Shown here piece after piece: positions 40,926 to 50,834 of a DNA stretch of 52,278 bases. How positions within the stretch are numbered: position 1 is the stretch's first letter; every line of letters begins with the position of its first letter. The stretch lies in NCBI RefSeq assembly GCF_030409305.1, contig NZ_JAUFPQ010000009.1, positions 422,389-474,666 on the forward strand, written 5' to 3'. The notes beneath the pieces are model-generated. The model searched no databases, was not told where the DNA came from, and saw only the letters and a program-made list of their open reading frames with translations. The stretch comes from Halomonas maura. GTDB taxonomy: Bacteria; Pseudomonadota; Gammaproteobacteria; Pseudomonadales; Halomonadaceae. Both the position numbers and the translations under genes were made by a program.

Positions 40926-41390
40926 TCAGGCGACCTTGAGCTGCTGGGCCTCGATCCACTCCTCGACCCAGGGCAGGGCCTCGTCGTCGGCCATGAAGGT
41001 CTCCATGGCGTCCACCTCGAGACGCTCGCCCAGGCGCGACGCGCCCTGGCCCTGGAGGAGCTCGTCGAGGCTGCGACCGGCCCCGCAGTAGGAGTCGACG
41101 TAGGAGCTGTCGCCGAGCGCGATCAGCCCGTAGCGCAGCGTCCCCAGGCCGGGGCTCTGGCTCTCCAGCTCGCGCACGAAGGGCACGATGTTGCCGGGGT
41201 AGTCGCCACTGCCGGTGGTCGAGACGCAGAACAGCGCCAGGTCGGTGGGCGACCCGGTCAGGTCGTCCAGGGTCGGCTGGTCGTAGATGGCGACTTGGTA
41301 GCCGGCCTCCTCGAACAGCGGCGTGACCTGCTCGGCCACGTCAAGGGCGCCGCCGTACATGGTACCGACGAATATCTTCAGCATGGGCAT
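40926..41390 (-). CDS. mioC: Flavodoxin-domain protein (MioC-like)
   Basis: A 154-residue FMN-binding electron carrier. The phosphate-binding loop is VGTMYGGALDVAE near 8-20, the flavin-contact loops are CVSTTGSGDYPGN near 55-67 and ALGDSSYVDSYCGAG near 91-105. This single-domain form resembles MioC, which serves biotin synthase in vitro. It starts at 41390 or at the second Met (41384); the ribosome site is weak. It is followed by the small membrane protein in the same operon. Confidence 0.83.
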   Translation of the reverse strand: MPMLKIFVGTMYGGALDVAEQVTPLFEEAGYQVAIYDQPTLDDLTGSPTDLALFCVSTTGSGDYPGNIVPFVRELESQSPGLGTLRYGLIALGDSSYVDSYCGAGRSLDELLQGQGASRLGERLEVDAMETFMADDEALPWVEEWIEAQQLKVA

Positions 41391-41548
41391 GTCGTGGAAT
41401 TACCTGAGAATTTCGCTCGGATACTAACACGGGGCGGCCCCGCCTCGCATCCCGGGGCTGAGGCAGCATGCCGCGCCTGGCCCCCTGCGAATGCCAGCAA
41501 GAACGAGTATCATATTTCGCCTTGATTCCCCCTCACCACGGAGGCGAG

Positions 41549-41755
41549 ATGCAACAGACCTTCGAAGCCTGGATCACCCCGCTGATGATCGGCGGACTGA
41601 TGCTGTTCATGTGCTTCATCATCTGGGACCTGGCCAAGCAGTCCCGGGCCGGTCGCTTCGGCACCCTCATGCTCTTCGTGGTGCTCGGCGCCGGCATGCT
41701 CGGCTATGTCTTCAAGGTGGTGGTCAGCTGGGCCCTGGAGAACGGCCTCGTCTAG
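41549..41755 (+). CDS. DUF2788 small membrane protein
   Basis: A 68-residue protein with two TM helices (about 8-26 and 38-60) separated by the conserved IWDLAKQSRAGRFGT loop of DUF2788. The function is unknown in all members. GGAGG lies 4 bp before the ATG at 41549; longer frames upstream are not used. It is divergent from the MioC-like gene and convergent with ihfA, with a shared palindromic terminator. Confidence 0.85.
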   Translation: MQQTFEAWITPLMIGGLMLFMCFIIWDLAKQSRAGRFGTLMLFVVLGAGMLGYVFKVVVSWALENGLV

Positions 41756-41777
41756 GCGCGTCGCAGGACGAGGAAAT

Positions 41778-41807
41778 GACGACGCCACCCCGCGGGGTGG
41801 CGTCGTC
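41778..41807. terminator. Bidirectional palindromic terminator, DUF2788/ihfA
   Basis: A perfect 30-bp palindrome (half GACGACGCCACCCCG) placed between two convergent genes. The T run is better on the minus strand (ATTTCC), so it mainly serves the thrS-pheT-ihfA side. Confidence 0.8.
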
Positions 41808-41823
41808 GTCCATGGCCGGGGCG

Positions 41824-42126
41824 TCAGCGCTCCTCGGGGTGGTAGTCCTCGACCTGGGTCTTGAGCTTCTGACCCGGCCGGAAGGTCACCACGCGCCGGG
41901 CCGAGATGGGGATCTCCTCGCCGGTCTTGGGATTCCGTCCGGGCCGCTCGCGCTTGTCGCGCAGGTCGAAGTTGCCGAAACCCGACAGCTTGACCTGCTC
42001 GTTCTCGCGCAGGCAGCCGCGGATCTCCTCGAAGAAGGCCTCCACCATGGACTTGGCCTCGCGCTTGGACAGGCCGAGTTCGGCGTGCAGGTGTTCGGCC
42101 AGTTCGGCCTTGGTCAACGCCCCCAT
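41824..42126 (-). CDS. ihfA: Integration host factor subunit alpha
   Basis: A 100-residue DNA-bending protein of the HU/IHF family that forms a heterodimer with Ihf[23 protein letters not shown] at the start, [14 protein letters not shown] and the [23 protein letters not shown]-binding arm are typical, with the intercalating proline in GRNP. GAGGAAAG precedes the ATG at 42126; the longer frame to 42168 overlaps pheT and is not used. It lies 38 bp after pheT, the standard enterobacterial and halomonad order. Confidence 0.95.
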   Translation of the reverse strand: MGALTKAELAEHLHAELGLSKREAKSMVEAFFEEIRGCLRENEQVKLSGFGNFDLRDKRERPGRNPKTGEEIPISARRVVTFRPGQKLKTQVEDYHPEER

Positions 42127-42164
42127 GTCGCTTTCCTCACGCTGATGGCCGACCTCCCTCGTCG

Positions 42165-44546
42165 TCATGCGCGAAGCTCGGCACCCAGGTGCAGCCGTGA
42201 CTCCTCGACGATGGCATCGACCAACTGGTTGATTTCCTCGTCATTTAGCGTGCGCGAAGGATGCTGCCAGGTCAAGCCCAGGGCCACGCTCTTGCGCCCC
42301 TCCGGCACGCCCTGGCCCTGGTAGACATCGAACAGCCGCGCCTCCACGAGCCACTCCCCGGCCTGGGCACGCAGGGTGTCGAGCAGTGACTGCACCGGCA
42401 GGTCGGCATCGACCAGGAAGGCCAGGTCGCGGCGCACCTCCGGATAACGCGACAGCGGTTGGAAGGCCGGCACCTTGCCATGGGTCAAGGCGTCCAGGCG
42501 CACCTCGAAGAGCAGCGCGTCCACCTTCAGCCCCAGCCTGGCGCGTACCGCCGGATGCAGGGTGCCGATCCAGCCGGCCTCCTCGCCGCGGTAGAGGAGG
42601 CGCGCGCACTGCCCCGGGTGCAGGGCGGCATGCTCGCCGGGCTCGAAGCGCCAGGCCTCGGGCTCGCCGCCCATGGCCAGCAGGCTTTCCAGGTCGCCCT
42701 TGAGATCGAAGAAGTCGACCTTGTCCTTGCCACCACTCCAGCCTTCGGGCTCGCGGGCGCCGCAGACCAGGGCGCCGAGCATCGGCACCTGGCTCAGCGA
42801 ATCCAGCTCGCCGCGGAACACCAGGCCGGTCTCGAACAGCCGCACCCGGCTCTGCTGGCGGTTCAGGTTGTGCTGCAGGGCCCGCACCAGGCCCGGGAAG
42901 AGGCTCGCCCGCATCACCGAGAGATCGCTGGAGATCGGGTTGGCCAGCGTCGGCGAGACCGCCTCGGGCAGCAGCGCCGCCTGCAGCTCGGGGGCGACGA
43001 AGCTGTAGGTCACCGCCTCGAAGTAGCCCCGGGCCACCAGCTGGCGACGCAGTCGTGAAAGCGGCGTACGCGCCTCGTGGTCGGGGCGCAGGCCGAGTCG
43101 CGCCTGGGGACGGCGCACCGGCAGGCGGTTGTAGCCGTGGATGCGCGCCACTTCCTCGATCAGGTCCTCCTCGATGGCGACATCGAAACGCCAGCTCGGC
43201 ACCCGGGCGCGCCAGCCCTCCTCGCCGGCTTCCACCGCCATGCCGAGACGCTCGAGGATCTCGCCGACGTCCTCGGCGGGCAGCACCTTGTCGAGGGCCT
43301 GGTCGAGACGCGCCCGGCGCAGCAGCACCTCGCGCTCGCCGGGCAGGCGGTCGGTGTCGACGACCTCGACCAGCGGCCCGGCCTCGCCGCCGGTGATGTC
43401 CAGCAGCAGGGCCGTGGCCCGCTCGGCCGCCTCGCGGGCCAGGGTCGAGTCGACGCCGCGCTCGAAGCGATGGGAGGCATCGGTGTGCAGGCCGTAGGCG
43501 CGGGCCTGGCCGGCCACGGCCAGCGGCGAGAAGTGCGCCGACTCGAGGAAGATGTCCCGGGTCTCGGCGTTCACGCCGGAGTGCTCGCCGCCCATGACGC
43601 CGGCGATGGCCAGCGGGCCGCGCTCGTCGGCGATGATCAGGGTCCCGCCGCTCAGGGTGATCTCCTGGCCGTCGAGCAGCACCAGCCGCTCGCCCTCTCG
43701 CGCCTGGCGGACCACCACGGCGCCCTGCAGGTTGGCGCGGTCGAAGGCATGCAGGGGCTGGCCGAGCTCGAGCATCACGTAGTTGGTGACGTCGACCACC
43801 GGGTCGATGGCACGGATGCCGCCACGGCGCAGCCGCTCGACCATCCACAGCGGCGTCTCGGCGGTCACGTCGACGCCCTTGATCAGCCGGCCCAGGTAGC
43901 GCGGACAGCCCTCGGCGTCCTCGACGCGCACCGGGAAGGTCTCGTCGTGGGCCGGGGGCACCGGCGCGATACTCGGCCCTTCGACCGCCAGGCGGTTGAG
44001 CACGCCGACCTCGCGGGCCATGCCCTTGACGCTCAGGCAGTCGCCGCGGTTGGGCGTGAGGTCGACCTCGATGGTGTGATCATCGAGGGCCAGGAAGTCG
44101 CGGACGTCCTCGCCCACCGGCGCCTGCACCGGCAGCACCAGGATGCCTTCGGAGGCCTCCTCCGTCAGGCCCAGCTCCGAGGCGGAGCAGATCATGCCGC
44201 GGGACTCGACGCCGCGCAGCTTGGCCTTCTTGATCCTGAAGTCGCCAGGCAGCACCCCGCCGACCCGGGCGAAGGGCACCTTCTGGCCCTCGGCCACGTT
44301 GGGCGCGCCGCAGACCACCTGCACCGGCTCGCCGCTGCCGTCGTCGACCTGGCAGACACTGAGCTTGTCGGCGTCCGGGTGCGGAGCCCTGGCGACGACC
44401 TCGGCCACCACCACGCCCTCGAAGGCGGACGCCACGGGCTCGATGGCATCGACCTCGAGGCCGGCCATGGTGATCTGGTCGGCCAGGGCCTGGGTCGCCA
44501 GCGCCGGGGAGACCCATTCACGCAGCCACTGTTCGGAAAATTTCAT
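42165..44546 (-). CDS. pheT: Phenylalanyl-tRNA synthetase beta subunit
   Basis: Beta chain of the (alpha-beta)2 PheRS, 793 residues. It carries the N-terminal EMAP/tRNA-binding domain (about 40-150, [17 protein letters not shown]), the B3/B4 editing domain, B5 and a C-terminal anticodon-binding ferredoxin fold. The ATG at 44546 starts the canonical [12 protein letters not shown]; the open frame 32 codons further upstream overlaps pheS and is not used. AGGAT precedes it. The gap to the pheS stop is 31 bp. Confidence 0.96.
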   Translation of the reverse strand: MKFSEQWLREWVSPALATQALADQITMAGLEVDAIEPVASAFEGVVVAEVVARAPHPDADKLSVCQVDDGSGEPVQVVCGAPNVAEGQKVPFARVGGVLPGDFRIKKAKLRGVESRGMICSASELGLTEEASEGILVLPVQAPVGEDVRDFLALDDHTIEVDLTPNRGDCLSVKGMAREVGVLNRLAVEGPSIAPVPPAHDETFPVRVEDAEGCPRYLGRLIKGVDVTAETPLWMVERLRRGGIRAIDPVVDVTNYVMLELGQPLHAFDRANLQGAVVVRQAREGERLVLLDGQEITLSGGTLIIADERGPLAIAGVMGGEHSGVNAETRDIFLESAHFSPLAVAGQARAYGLHTDASHRFERGVDSTLAREAAERATALLLDITGGEAGPLVEVVDTDRLPGEREVLLRRARLDQALDKVLPAEDVGEILERLGMAVEAGEEGWRARVPSWRFDVAIEEDLIEEVARIHGYNRLPVRRPQARLGLRPDHEARTPLSRLRRQLVARGYFEAVTYSFVAPELQAALLPEAVSPTLANPISSDLSVMRASLFPGLVRALQHNLNRQQSRVRLFETGLVFRGELDSLSQVPMLGALVCGAREPEGWSGGKDKVDFFDLKGDLESLLAMGGEPEAWRFEPGEHAALHPGQCARLLYRGEEAGWIGTLHPAVRARLGLKVDALLFEVRLDALTHGKVPAFQPLSRYPEVRRDLAFLVDADLPVQSLLDTLRAQAGEWLVEARLFDVYQGQGVPEGRKSVALGLTWQHPSRTLNDEEINQLVDAIVEESRLHLGAELRA

Positions 44547-44577
44547 GACAAATCCTATCGCTGTGTTCTTGAGACGG

Positions 44578-45681
<1,104 letters not shown>

Positions 45682-45732
45682 TCATCGGGACGGCACGCAC
45701 CGTGGTCCGCGCCCTCCCGGAATCGAGATCAC

Positions 45733-46086
45733 TTACTGGGCAGCCTTGGCCTTCTCGACGATGGCGGCAAAGGCAGCCTTCTCGTGAACGGCCAGGTCGG
45801 CGAGCACCTTGCGGTCGATCTCGATGCCGGCCTTCTTCAGGCCGCCGACGAAGCGGCTGTAGGACAGACCGTGCTGACGGGCACCGGCGTTGATGCGCTG
45901 GATCCACAGGGCGCGGAACTGGCGCTTGCGCTGGCGACGGTCACGGTAGGCATACTGACCGGCCTTGATGACGGCCTGCTTGGCCACGCGGAAGACGCGT
46001 GAACGGGCACCGTAGTAGCCCTTGGCCTGCTTGAGGATCTTCTTGTGACGGCGACGTGCAACGACGCCACGCTTGACGCGAGTCAT
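45733..46086 (-). CDS. rplT: 50S ribosomal protein L20
   Basis: A 117-residue basic ribosomal protein that binds 23S rRNA early in assembly. In E. coli it also represses its own operon by binding the mRNA. The sequence [20 protein letters not shown] through [25 protein letters not shown] is unmistakable. AGGAG precedes the ATG. The stop is TAA, one of the two TAA stops in the window not next to a heptamer element. Confidence 0.98.
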   Translation of the reverse strand: MTRVKRGVVARRRHKKILKQAKGYYGARSRVFRVAKQAVIKAGQYAYRDRRQRKRQFRALWIQRINAGARQHGLSYSRFVGGLKKAGIEIDRKVLADLAVHEKAAFAAIVEKAKAAQ

Positions 46087-46123
46087 GGCTTACTCCTGAC
46101 GGTAAAGGGTTGCGACCAAGGGG

Positions 46124-46318
46124 TTACAGGTTCGGCAGCATGCGCTGCACGAGCTGCTTGTCGGCGTCGTGGATCTGCTTCATCCCACGCAGCTGACGCT
46201 TCCGCTTGGTGGACTTCTTGGTCAGGATGTGACTGCGAAACGACTGCTTGTGCTTGAAGCCGTTGGCCGTCTTCTTGAAGCGCTTGGCAGCGCCGCTGTT
46301 GCTCTTGATTTTCGGCAT
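46124..46318 (-). CDS. rpmI: 50S ribosomal protein L35
   Basis: A 64-residue, very basic ribosomal protein: [23 protein letters not shown] then [17 protein letters not shown], as in all L35. GGAG lies upstream of the ATG. It lies between infC and rplT, the universal order. The stop is TAA. Confidence 0.98.
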   Translation of the reverse strand: MPKIKSNSGAAKRFKKTANGFKHKQSFRSHILTKKSTKRKRQLRGMKQIHDADKQLVQRMLPNL

Positions 46319-46403
46319 GAGATGAACTCCGCTCGAGATTCTTTAGAAAATCCGGGGCCGATGGCCGGCGTCTCGCCGGCCACCCGTTGACCGGGCCGTC
46401 GGA

Positions 46404-46943
46404 TCACTTCTTCTTGGGGGCAATGATCATGATCATCTGGCGCCCTTCCATCTTGGGGAAGGACTCCACGGTACCGATCTCCTCGAGATCGGCGGCGATC
46501 CGCTCCATCAGCTTGCGACCGAGGTCCTGATGGGCCATCTCGCGACCGCGGAAGCGCAGCGTGACCTTGCCCTTGTCGCCACCTTCGAGGAAACGCACCA
46601 GGTTCTTCATCTTCACCTGGTAGTCGCCCTCGTCGGTGCCAGGCCGGAACTTGACTTCCTTGACCTGAATCTGCTTCGTCTTCTTCTTCTGTGCCGCCTT
46701 CTGCTTCTTCTGCTCGAAGACGAACTTGCCGTAATCCATGATCTTGCAGACGATGGGATCGGCATTGGAAATCTGGACGAGGTCCAAACCGGCCGTTTCG
46801 GCACGCTCCAGCGCTTCGCTGGTGGGCACGATGCCCAGCTGCTCGCCGTCGCTGTCGATCAGGCGAACCTGATCCTCGGTAATGCGCTCGTTCATCGGGG
46901 GGCGCTTGTCCTGCGGGCGCCCTCTAGGGTTGCTTCGCTTGAT
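46404..46943 (-). CDS. infC: Translation initiation factor IF-3, AUC start codon
   Basis: IF-3, 179 residues if read from an ATC at 46943-46941, close to 180 in E. coli. GGAG lies 8 bp before that codon. The 16 residues gained ([15 protein letters not shown] before MNERITED) give the basic N-terminal tail normally present. The first ATG (46895) would remove it and has no Shine-Dalgarno sequence, only CGCCCCCCG. infC genes typically use AUU, AUC or AUA starts because IF-3 discriminates against them, giving autoregulation. The C-domain has [25 protein letters not shown]. thrS ends 35 bp upstream. Confidence 0.93.
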   Translation of the reverse strand: MKRSNPRGRPQDKRPPMNERITEDQVRLIDSDGEQLGIVPTSEALERAETAGLDLVQISNADPIVCKIMDYGKFVFEQKKQKAAQKKKTKQIQVKEVKFRPGTDEGDYQVKMKNLVRFLEGGDKGKVTLRFRGREMAHQDLGRKLMERIAADLEEIGTVESFPKMEGRQMIMIIAPKKK

Positions 46944-46978
46944 GGTTCCGTCTCCACTTTCGCCTAAGGAAGATGTCG

Positions 46979-48877
46979 CTATTGCCGCTCGGCCCGTACC
47001 AGGTCGATGAAGGCGTCCACCGTCATGATACCGAGATCTTCGCCGCTGCGGGTGCGCACGGCGACCGAGTCGGCCTCGACTTCCTTATCTCCCACCACCA
47101 GGAGATAGGGGACCTTCTGCAACGTATGCTCGCGGATTTTAAAGCCGATCTTCTCGTTCCTCAAGTCCGCCTTGACGCGAAGGCCGATTTTTTGCAGGCG
47201 CCGCTCGAGGTCGAGGGCATGATCCCGCTGGGCATCGGTGATGGTCAACACCGCTGCCTGCTGCGGGGCCAGCCACAGCGGCATGGCGCCGGCATAGTGC
47301 TCGATGAGGATACCGATGAAGCGCTCCATCGAGCCGACGATGGCGCGGTGCAGCATTACCGGGGCACGGCGATCGCCCTCCTCGTTCACGTACTGGGCGC
47401 CGAGGCGGGTGGGCATCATGAAATCGACCTGCATGGTGCCGACCTGCCAGGCCCGGCCCAGGCAGTCCTTCATGTGGTACTCGATCTTGGGACCGTAGAA
47501 GGCGCCCTCCCCCGGCAACTCGTCCCAGGCGACGCCGCAGGCCTTGAGTGCGCTGCGCAGGGCGTCCTCGGCGCGATCCCACACGTCATCGTCGCCGAGA
47601 CGCTTATCGGGGCGCAGCGCCAGCTTCACGTCGATGTCTTCGAAGCCGAAGTCACCATACACCTTCTGGGCCTGGCGGTGGAAGCTGGTGACCTCCGACT
47701 CGATCTGCCCCTCGGTGCAGAAGACGTGGCCATCATCCTGGGTGAAGCCCCTCACGCGCATCAGGCCATGCAGGGCACCGGACGGCTCGTTACGATGGCA
47801 GCCGCCGAATTCGCCGTAGCGCACCGGCAACTCGCGGTAACTGCGCAGGCCGGAGTTGAACACCTGCACATGCCCCGGGCAGTTCATCGGCTTGAGCGCG
47901 TATTCGCGCTTTTCCGACTCGGTGAAGAACATCCCGTCGGCGTAGTTGTCCCAGTGGCCGGACTTCTTCCACAGCGACACATCCATGATCTGCGGGCAGC
48001 GAATCTCCTGATAGCCGCCATCCTTGTAGACCTGGCGCATGTATTGCTCGACCACCTGCCACAGCGTCCAGCCCCGCGGATGCCAGAACACCATGCCGGG
48101 GGCCTCTTCCTGCATATGGAAGAGATCGAGCTTGCGCGCCAGCTTGCGGTGGTCGCGCTTCTCGGCCTCCTCGAGGCGCTTGAGGTAGCCCTTGAGCTGC
48201 TTCCTGTCGCCCCAGGCGGTGCCGTAGATACGGGTCAGCATGGGACGCTCGGCGTCCCCCCGCCAGTAGGCACCGGCCAGCTTGGTGAGCTTGAACGCCT
48301 TGAGGTGCCGGGTATTGGGCACATGGGGGCCCCGGCACATGTCGGTGTATTCCTCGTGATGATAGAGGCGGATGGTCTCGCCCTCGGGAATCTCACGGAC
48401 GATCTCCTGCTTGTACGGCTCGTCGCGGTGCAGGAAGGTCAGCATGGCCTGGTCGCGGTCGACGTACTCGCGGACCACGTCATAGCCCGTCTCGATCAGC
48501 GCCTTCATGCGCTGCTCGATGGCCTCGAGGTCCTCGGGGGTCACCGAGCGGCCGAAGTCGATGTCGTAGTAGAACCCGTCCTCGATCACCGGCCCGATGG
48601 CCATCTTGGCATCGGGATAGAGCTGCTTGACGGCGTGGCCGACCAGGTGGGCACAGGTGTGGCGAATGATCTCCAGCCCTTCCGGGTCACGGGCGGTGAT
48701 GATGGCCACCTCGGCGTCATGGTCGATGACGTCCGCGGCATCCACCAGCACGCCATCGATGCGGCCGGCCACGCAGGCCTTGGCCAGGCCGGTGCCGATG
48801 CTCTCGGCCAGTTGCATCACGCTGGGCGGTTCGTCGAAGGATCTCTGGCTGCCGTCCGGCAGGGTCACGATGGGCAT
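46979..48877 (-). CDS. thrS: Threonyl-tRNA synthetase
   Basis: Class II synthetase, 632 residues. An N-terminal TGS domain is followed by the editing domain with [13 protein letters not shown], then the catalytic core: MNCPGH, motif 2 [25 protein letters not shown], motif 3 near [21 protein letters not shown] and an anticodon-binding domain. The zinc ligands Cys/His/His are visible in these motifs. It heads the thrS-infC-rpmI-rplT-pheST-ihfA string. The ATG at 48877 is preceded by AAGGAA at long spacing. Confidence 0.97.
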   Translation of the reverse strand: MPIVTLPDGSQRSFDEPPSVMQLAESIGTGLAKACVAGRIDGVLVDAADVIDHDAEVAIITARDPEGLEIIRHTCAHLVGHAVKQLYPDAKMAIGPVIEDGFYYDIDFGRSVTPEDLEAIEQRMKALIETGYDVVREYVDRDQAMLTFLHRDEPYKQEIVREIPEGETIRLYHHEEYTDMCRGPHVPNTRHLKAFKLTKLAGAYWRGDAERPMLTRIYGTAWGDRKQLKGYLKRLEEAEKRDHRKLARKLDLFHMQEEAPGMVFWHPRGWTLWQVVEQYMRQVYKDGGYQEIRCPQIMDVSLWKKSGHWDNYADGMFFTESEKREYALKPMNCPGHVQVFNSGLRSYRELPVRYGEFGGCHRNEPSGALHGLMRVRGFTQDDGHVFCTEGQIESEVTSFHRQAQKVYGDFGFEDIDVKLALRPDKRLGDDDVWDRAEDALRSALKACGVAWDELPGEGAFYGPKIEYHMKDCLGRAWQVGTMQVDFMMPTRLGAQYVNEEGDRRAPVMLHRAIVGSMERFIGILIEHYAGAMPLWLAPQQAAVLTITDAQRDHALDLERRLQKIGLRVKADLRNEKIGFKIREHTLQKVPYLLVVGDKEVEADSVAVRTRSGEDLGIMTVDAFIDLVRAERQ

Positions 48878-49027
48878 GATGAAGAGGTTCCTTGTGCGCA
48901 GTGGTGATCCATACCAGGGATCACGTGTCGCCAGAAAGAATGGTCGTCGGGGCGCTCGAGAAAGCGCCGCCTAGCCTAGCAGACGCCCCCCCTCGACGCC
49001 ATGGCCGGCGGGGAGGCGGCACGAAAA

Positions 49028-49047
49028 GAGGCGCCCGAAGGCGCCTC
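49028..49047 (-). terminator. Intrinsic terminator of the OmpA-family gene
   Basis: Stem GAGGCGCC/GGCGCCTC capped on the minus strand by a stable TTCG tetraloop and followed by TTTTCG. It lies about 52 bp past the stop. A second hairpin ATGCCCC/GGGGCAT lies between it and the stop. Confidence 0.9.
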
Positions 49048-49099
49048 CCGGAGACTCGCCATGCCCCGGCTCGTCGGGGCATGGGGGCTCAGCGCGGGA

Positions 49100-49921
49100 T
49101 CACTCCCACTCGCCCAGCTCCACGCGGCGGTTTTCGGCGCGGCCGGCATCGGTATCGTTGGTCGCGACCGGCTGCGACTCACCATAGCCGATGGTGCGCA
49201 TGCGGTTGCGGTCGACACCCTGGGTCGCCAGGTAGTCGGCGACGGAGTCGGCACGACGCTGGGACAGATCCTCGTTGTAGGCATCGCTGCCCACGGAATC
49301 GGTGTGACCCTCGACACGCACGCGAACGTTCTCGTTGGCACGCAGCTTCTCGGCGACACCGGCCAGGATCTGCTCGGCGCCCATGGTCAGCGTGGCGGAG
49401 TCGAACTCGAAGTTGACGTCACGCAGCACCAGGTCTTCCTCGCAGCCCAGGGCGTTGACCTCGGCACCGGCCGGGGTACCCGGGCACTGGTCCTGGAAGT
49501 CCGGCACGCCGTCGCCGTCGGAATCCAGCGGGCAGCCGACGGCATCCACGGCCACACCGGCCGGGGTACCCGGGCACTGGTCGTTGGCATCGATGACGCC
49601 GTCACCATCGGTGTCGCGCGCCTCGCGCTCGGCCGCCGGAGTGCGGTTGGGCTCGGCACACAGCAGCGCACCGATGGTGGCACCGGCGGTGCTGCCGATG
49701 GCCGCCCCCTGGTCCTCGTCGGACTCACTGCTGGTGGCATAGCCGATGCCGCCACCGACCACGCCGCCGGCCAGGCCGCAGACGAAGGGGTGCTTGTACC
49801 AGGCACGATCGGAGGACGCGGAATCCCCCATGCCGGAGGATTGAGAGGCCGAGCTGGCGCAGCCGGAAAGGCCGACAACCAGAGCGGAACCGAGCAGTAA
49901 GCCAGTCGTTGATTTCTTCAT
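49100..49921 (-). CDS. OmpA-family lipoprotein with thrombospondin type-3 repeats
   Basis: A 273-residue outer-membrane lipoprotein. The signal peptide ends at lipobox LSGC with lipidated C21. A glycine-rich segment (about 45-90, GLAGGVVGGGIGYATSS and GSTAGATIGALL) resembles glycine-zipper membrane domains. Two calcium-binding TSP3 repeats follow (DTDGDGVIDANDQCPGTPAG and DSDGDGVPDFQDQCPGTPAG). The C-terminal OmpA domain has FEFDSATLT, VEGHTDSVGSDAYNEDLSQRRADSV and the NRRVE arginines that bind diaminopimelate. AAGGAG precedes the ATG. It stands alone between terminators. Confidence 0.93.
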   Translation of the reverse strand: MKKSTTGLLLGSALVVGLSGCASSASQSSGMGDSASSDRAWYKHPFVCGLAGGVVGGGIGYATSSESDEDQGAAIGSTAGATIGALLCAEPNRTPAAEREARDTDGDGVIDANDQCPGTPAGVAVDAVGCPLDSDGDGVPDFQDQCPGTPAGAEVNALGCEEDLVLRDVNFEFDSATLTMGAEQILAGVAEKLRANENVRVRVEGHTDSVGSDAYNEDLSQRRADSVADYLATQGVDRNRMRTIGYGESQPVATNDTDAGRAENRRVELGEWE

Positions 49922-50201
49922 GTAAGACTCCTTCTTGACACAAATCTGGTATGGGCAACGTCAGCGAAACCATCCAGTAAGCAGTGGGTCCGATCTGCAA
50001 TTTCAGGCGAGGCGAGCAAACCCCACCCTCCCCGACCAAGAAAGCACGGATATGCCTTTTCAGCCAGTCAATGCCGCGAGATGACTGCGGACTCCTTCCA
50101 CATTTCAGCCATCTACGGCTCGGTGGCAAGCTTGCCGAAGTCTGGCGGATGATGCAATCAAAAGGGCCATCGAGCACGAATATCGACGGCCTTGACCGGG
50201 A
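49922..50201. other. Upstream region of the OmpA-family lipoprotein gene
   Basis: 280 bp, less GC-rich than its surroundings, holding the lipoprotein promoter and leader. The minus-strand open frame across it overlaps the lipoprotein start and has no ribosome site. I see no repeat or RNA gene. Confidence 0.5.
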
Positions 50202-50669
50202 TCAATGCAGCGACCCGGGCCAGCCCCGTCGAAAGCTGACCACGGCGCCGGCCGCCTCGAGCACGGCATCGCGCAGCTCGTCCTCGACGGCCAGTCGCTC
50301 GCGGTCCTCGTGGAAGCGGGCCTTGGGGCTCAGGGCCTGGCGGGCGGAATGGGTATGCAGGTGGCGGGTGCGGCTGTGCACCTCGCCGAAGGCGCGGAAC
50401 TCGGGACGCTCGATCAGGCTGGGGTCGAGGATCTCGAGCAGGGTCTTGCAGCGCCAGGCGCCCTCGGTGATGTCCACCTGTTGCTGCATCAGGGCCGAGG
50501 CGACCAGCTCGAGGTTCTCGAGACAGTTCTCGTGGGCCCGGCGCAGCTCCTCCTCGCGGAAGTCCCGGCGGCGTTTCACTTCCCGCCACAGGGTGACGGC
50601 ATAGGCCCCGAGGCCGGCCACGACGGCCAGGGCAAGGCCGAGCAGGATCAGCGCGGTGGTGGTGGTCAT
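50202..50669 (-). CDS. DUF2489 protein
   Basis: A 155-residue protein with one N-terminal TM (about 5-27) and a cytosolic helical domain. The conserved LRRAHENCLENLELVASALMQQQVDITEGAWRCK and HLHTHSARQALSPKARF blocks identify DUF2489. No function is known. The ATG at 50669 is selected because the TM starts there and GGAAG lies upstream; a much longer open frame is a shadow of the divergent transporter gene. Confidence 0.83.
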   Translation of the reverse strand: MTTTTALILLGLALAVVAGLGAYAVTLWREVKRRRDFREEELRRAHENCLENLELVASALMQQQVDITEGAWRCKTLLEILDPSLIERPEFRAFGEVHSRTRHLHTHSARQALSPKARFHEDRERLAVEDELRDAVLEAAGAVVSFRRGWPGSLH

Positions 50670-50834
50670 GGATAGCTTCCCGACGAGCGTTGCATGGACA
50701 GCGCATTCTATACTGCCGGGGGATGCGTCCCAAACCCTTGATTGCCATGTGCTTGCCCGCCACCCGGCCGCCGGCCCCCGGAAAGCGCCGCAGGGCGGCG
50801 CCCCGACCGGCGGCCGCGAGACGAGGAGAACCGC

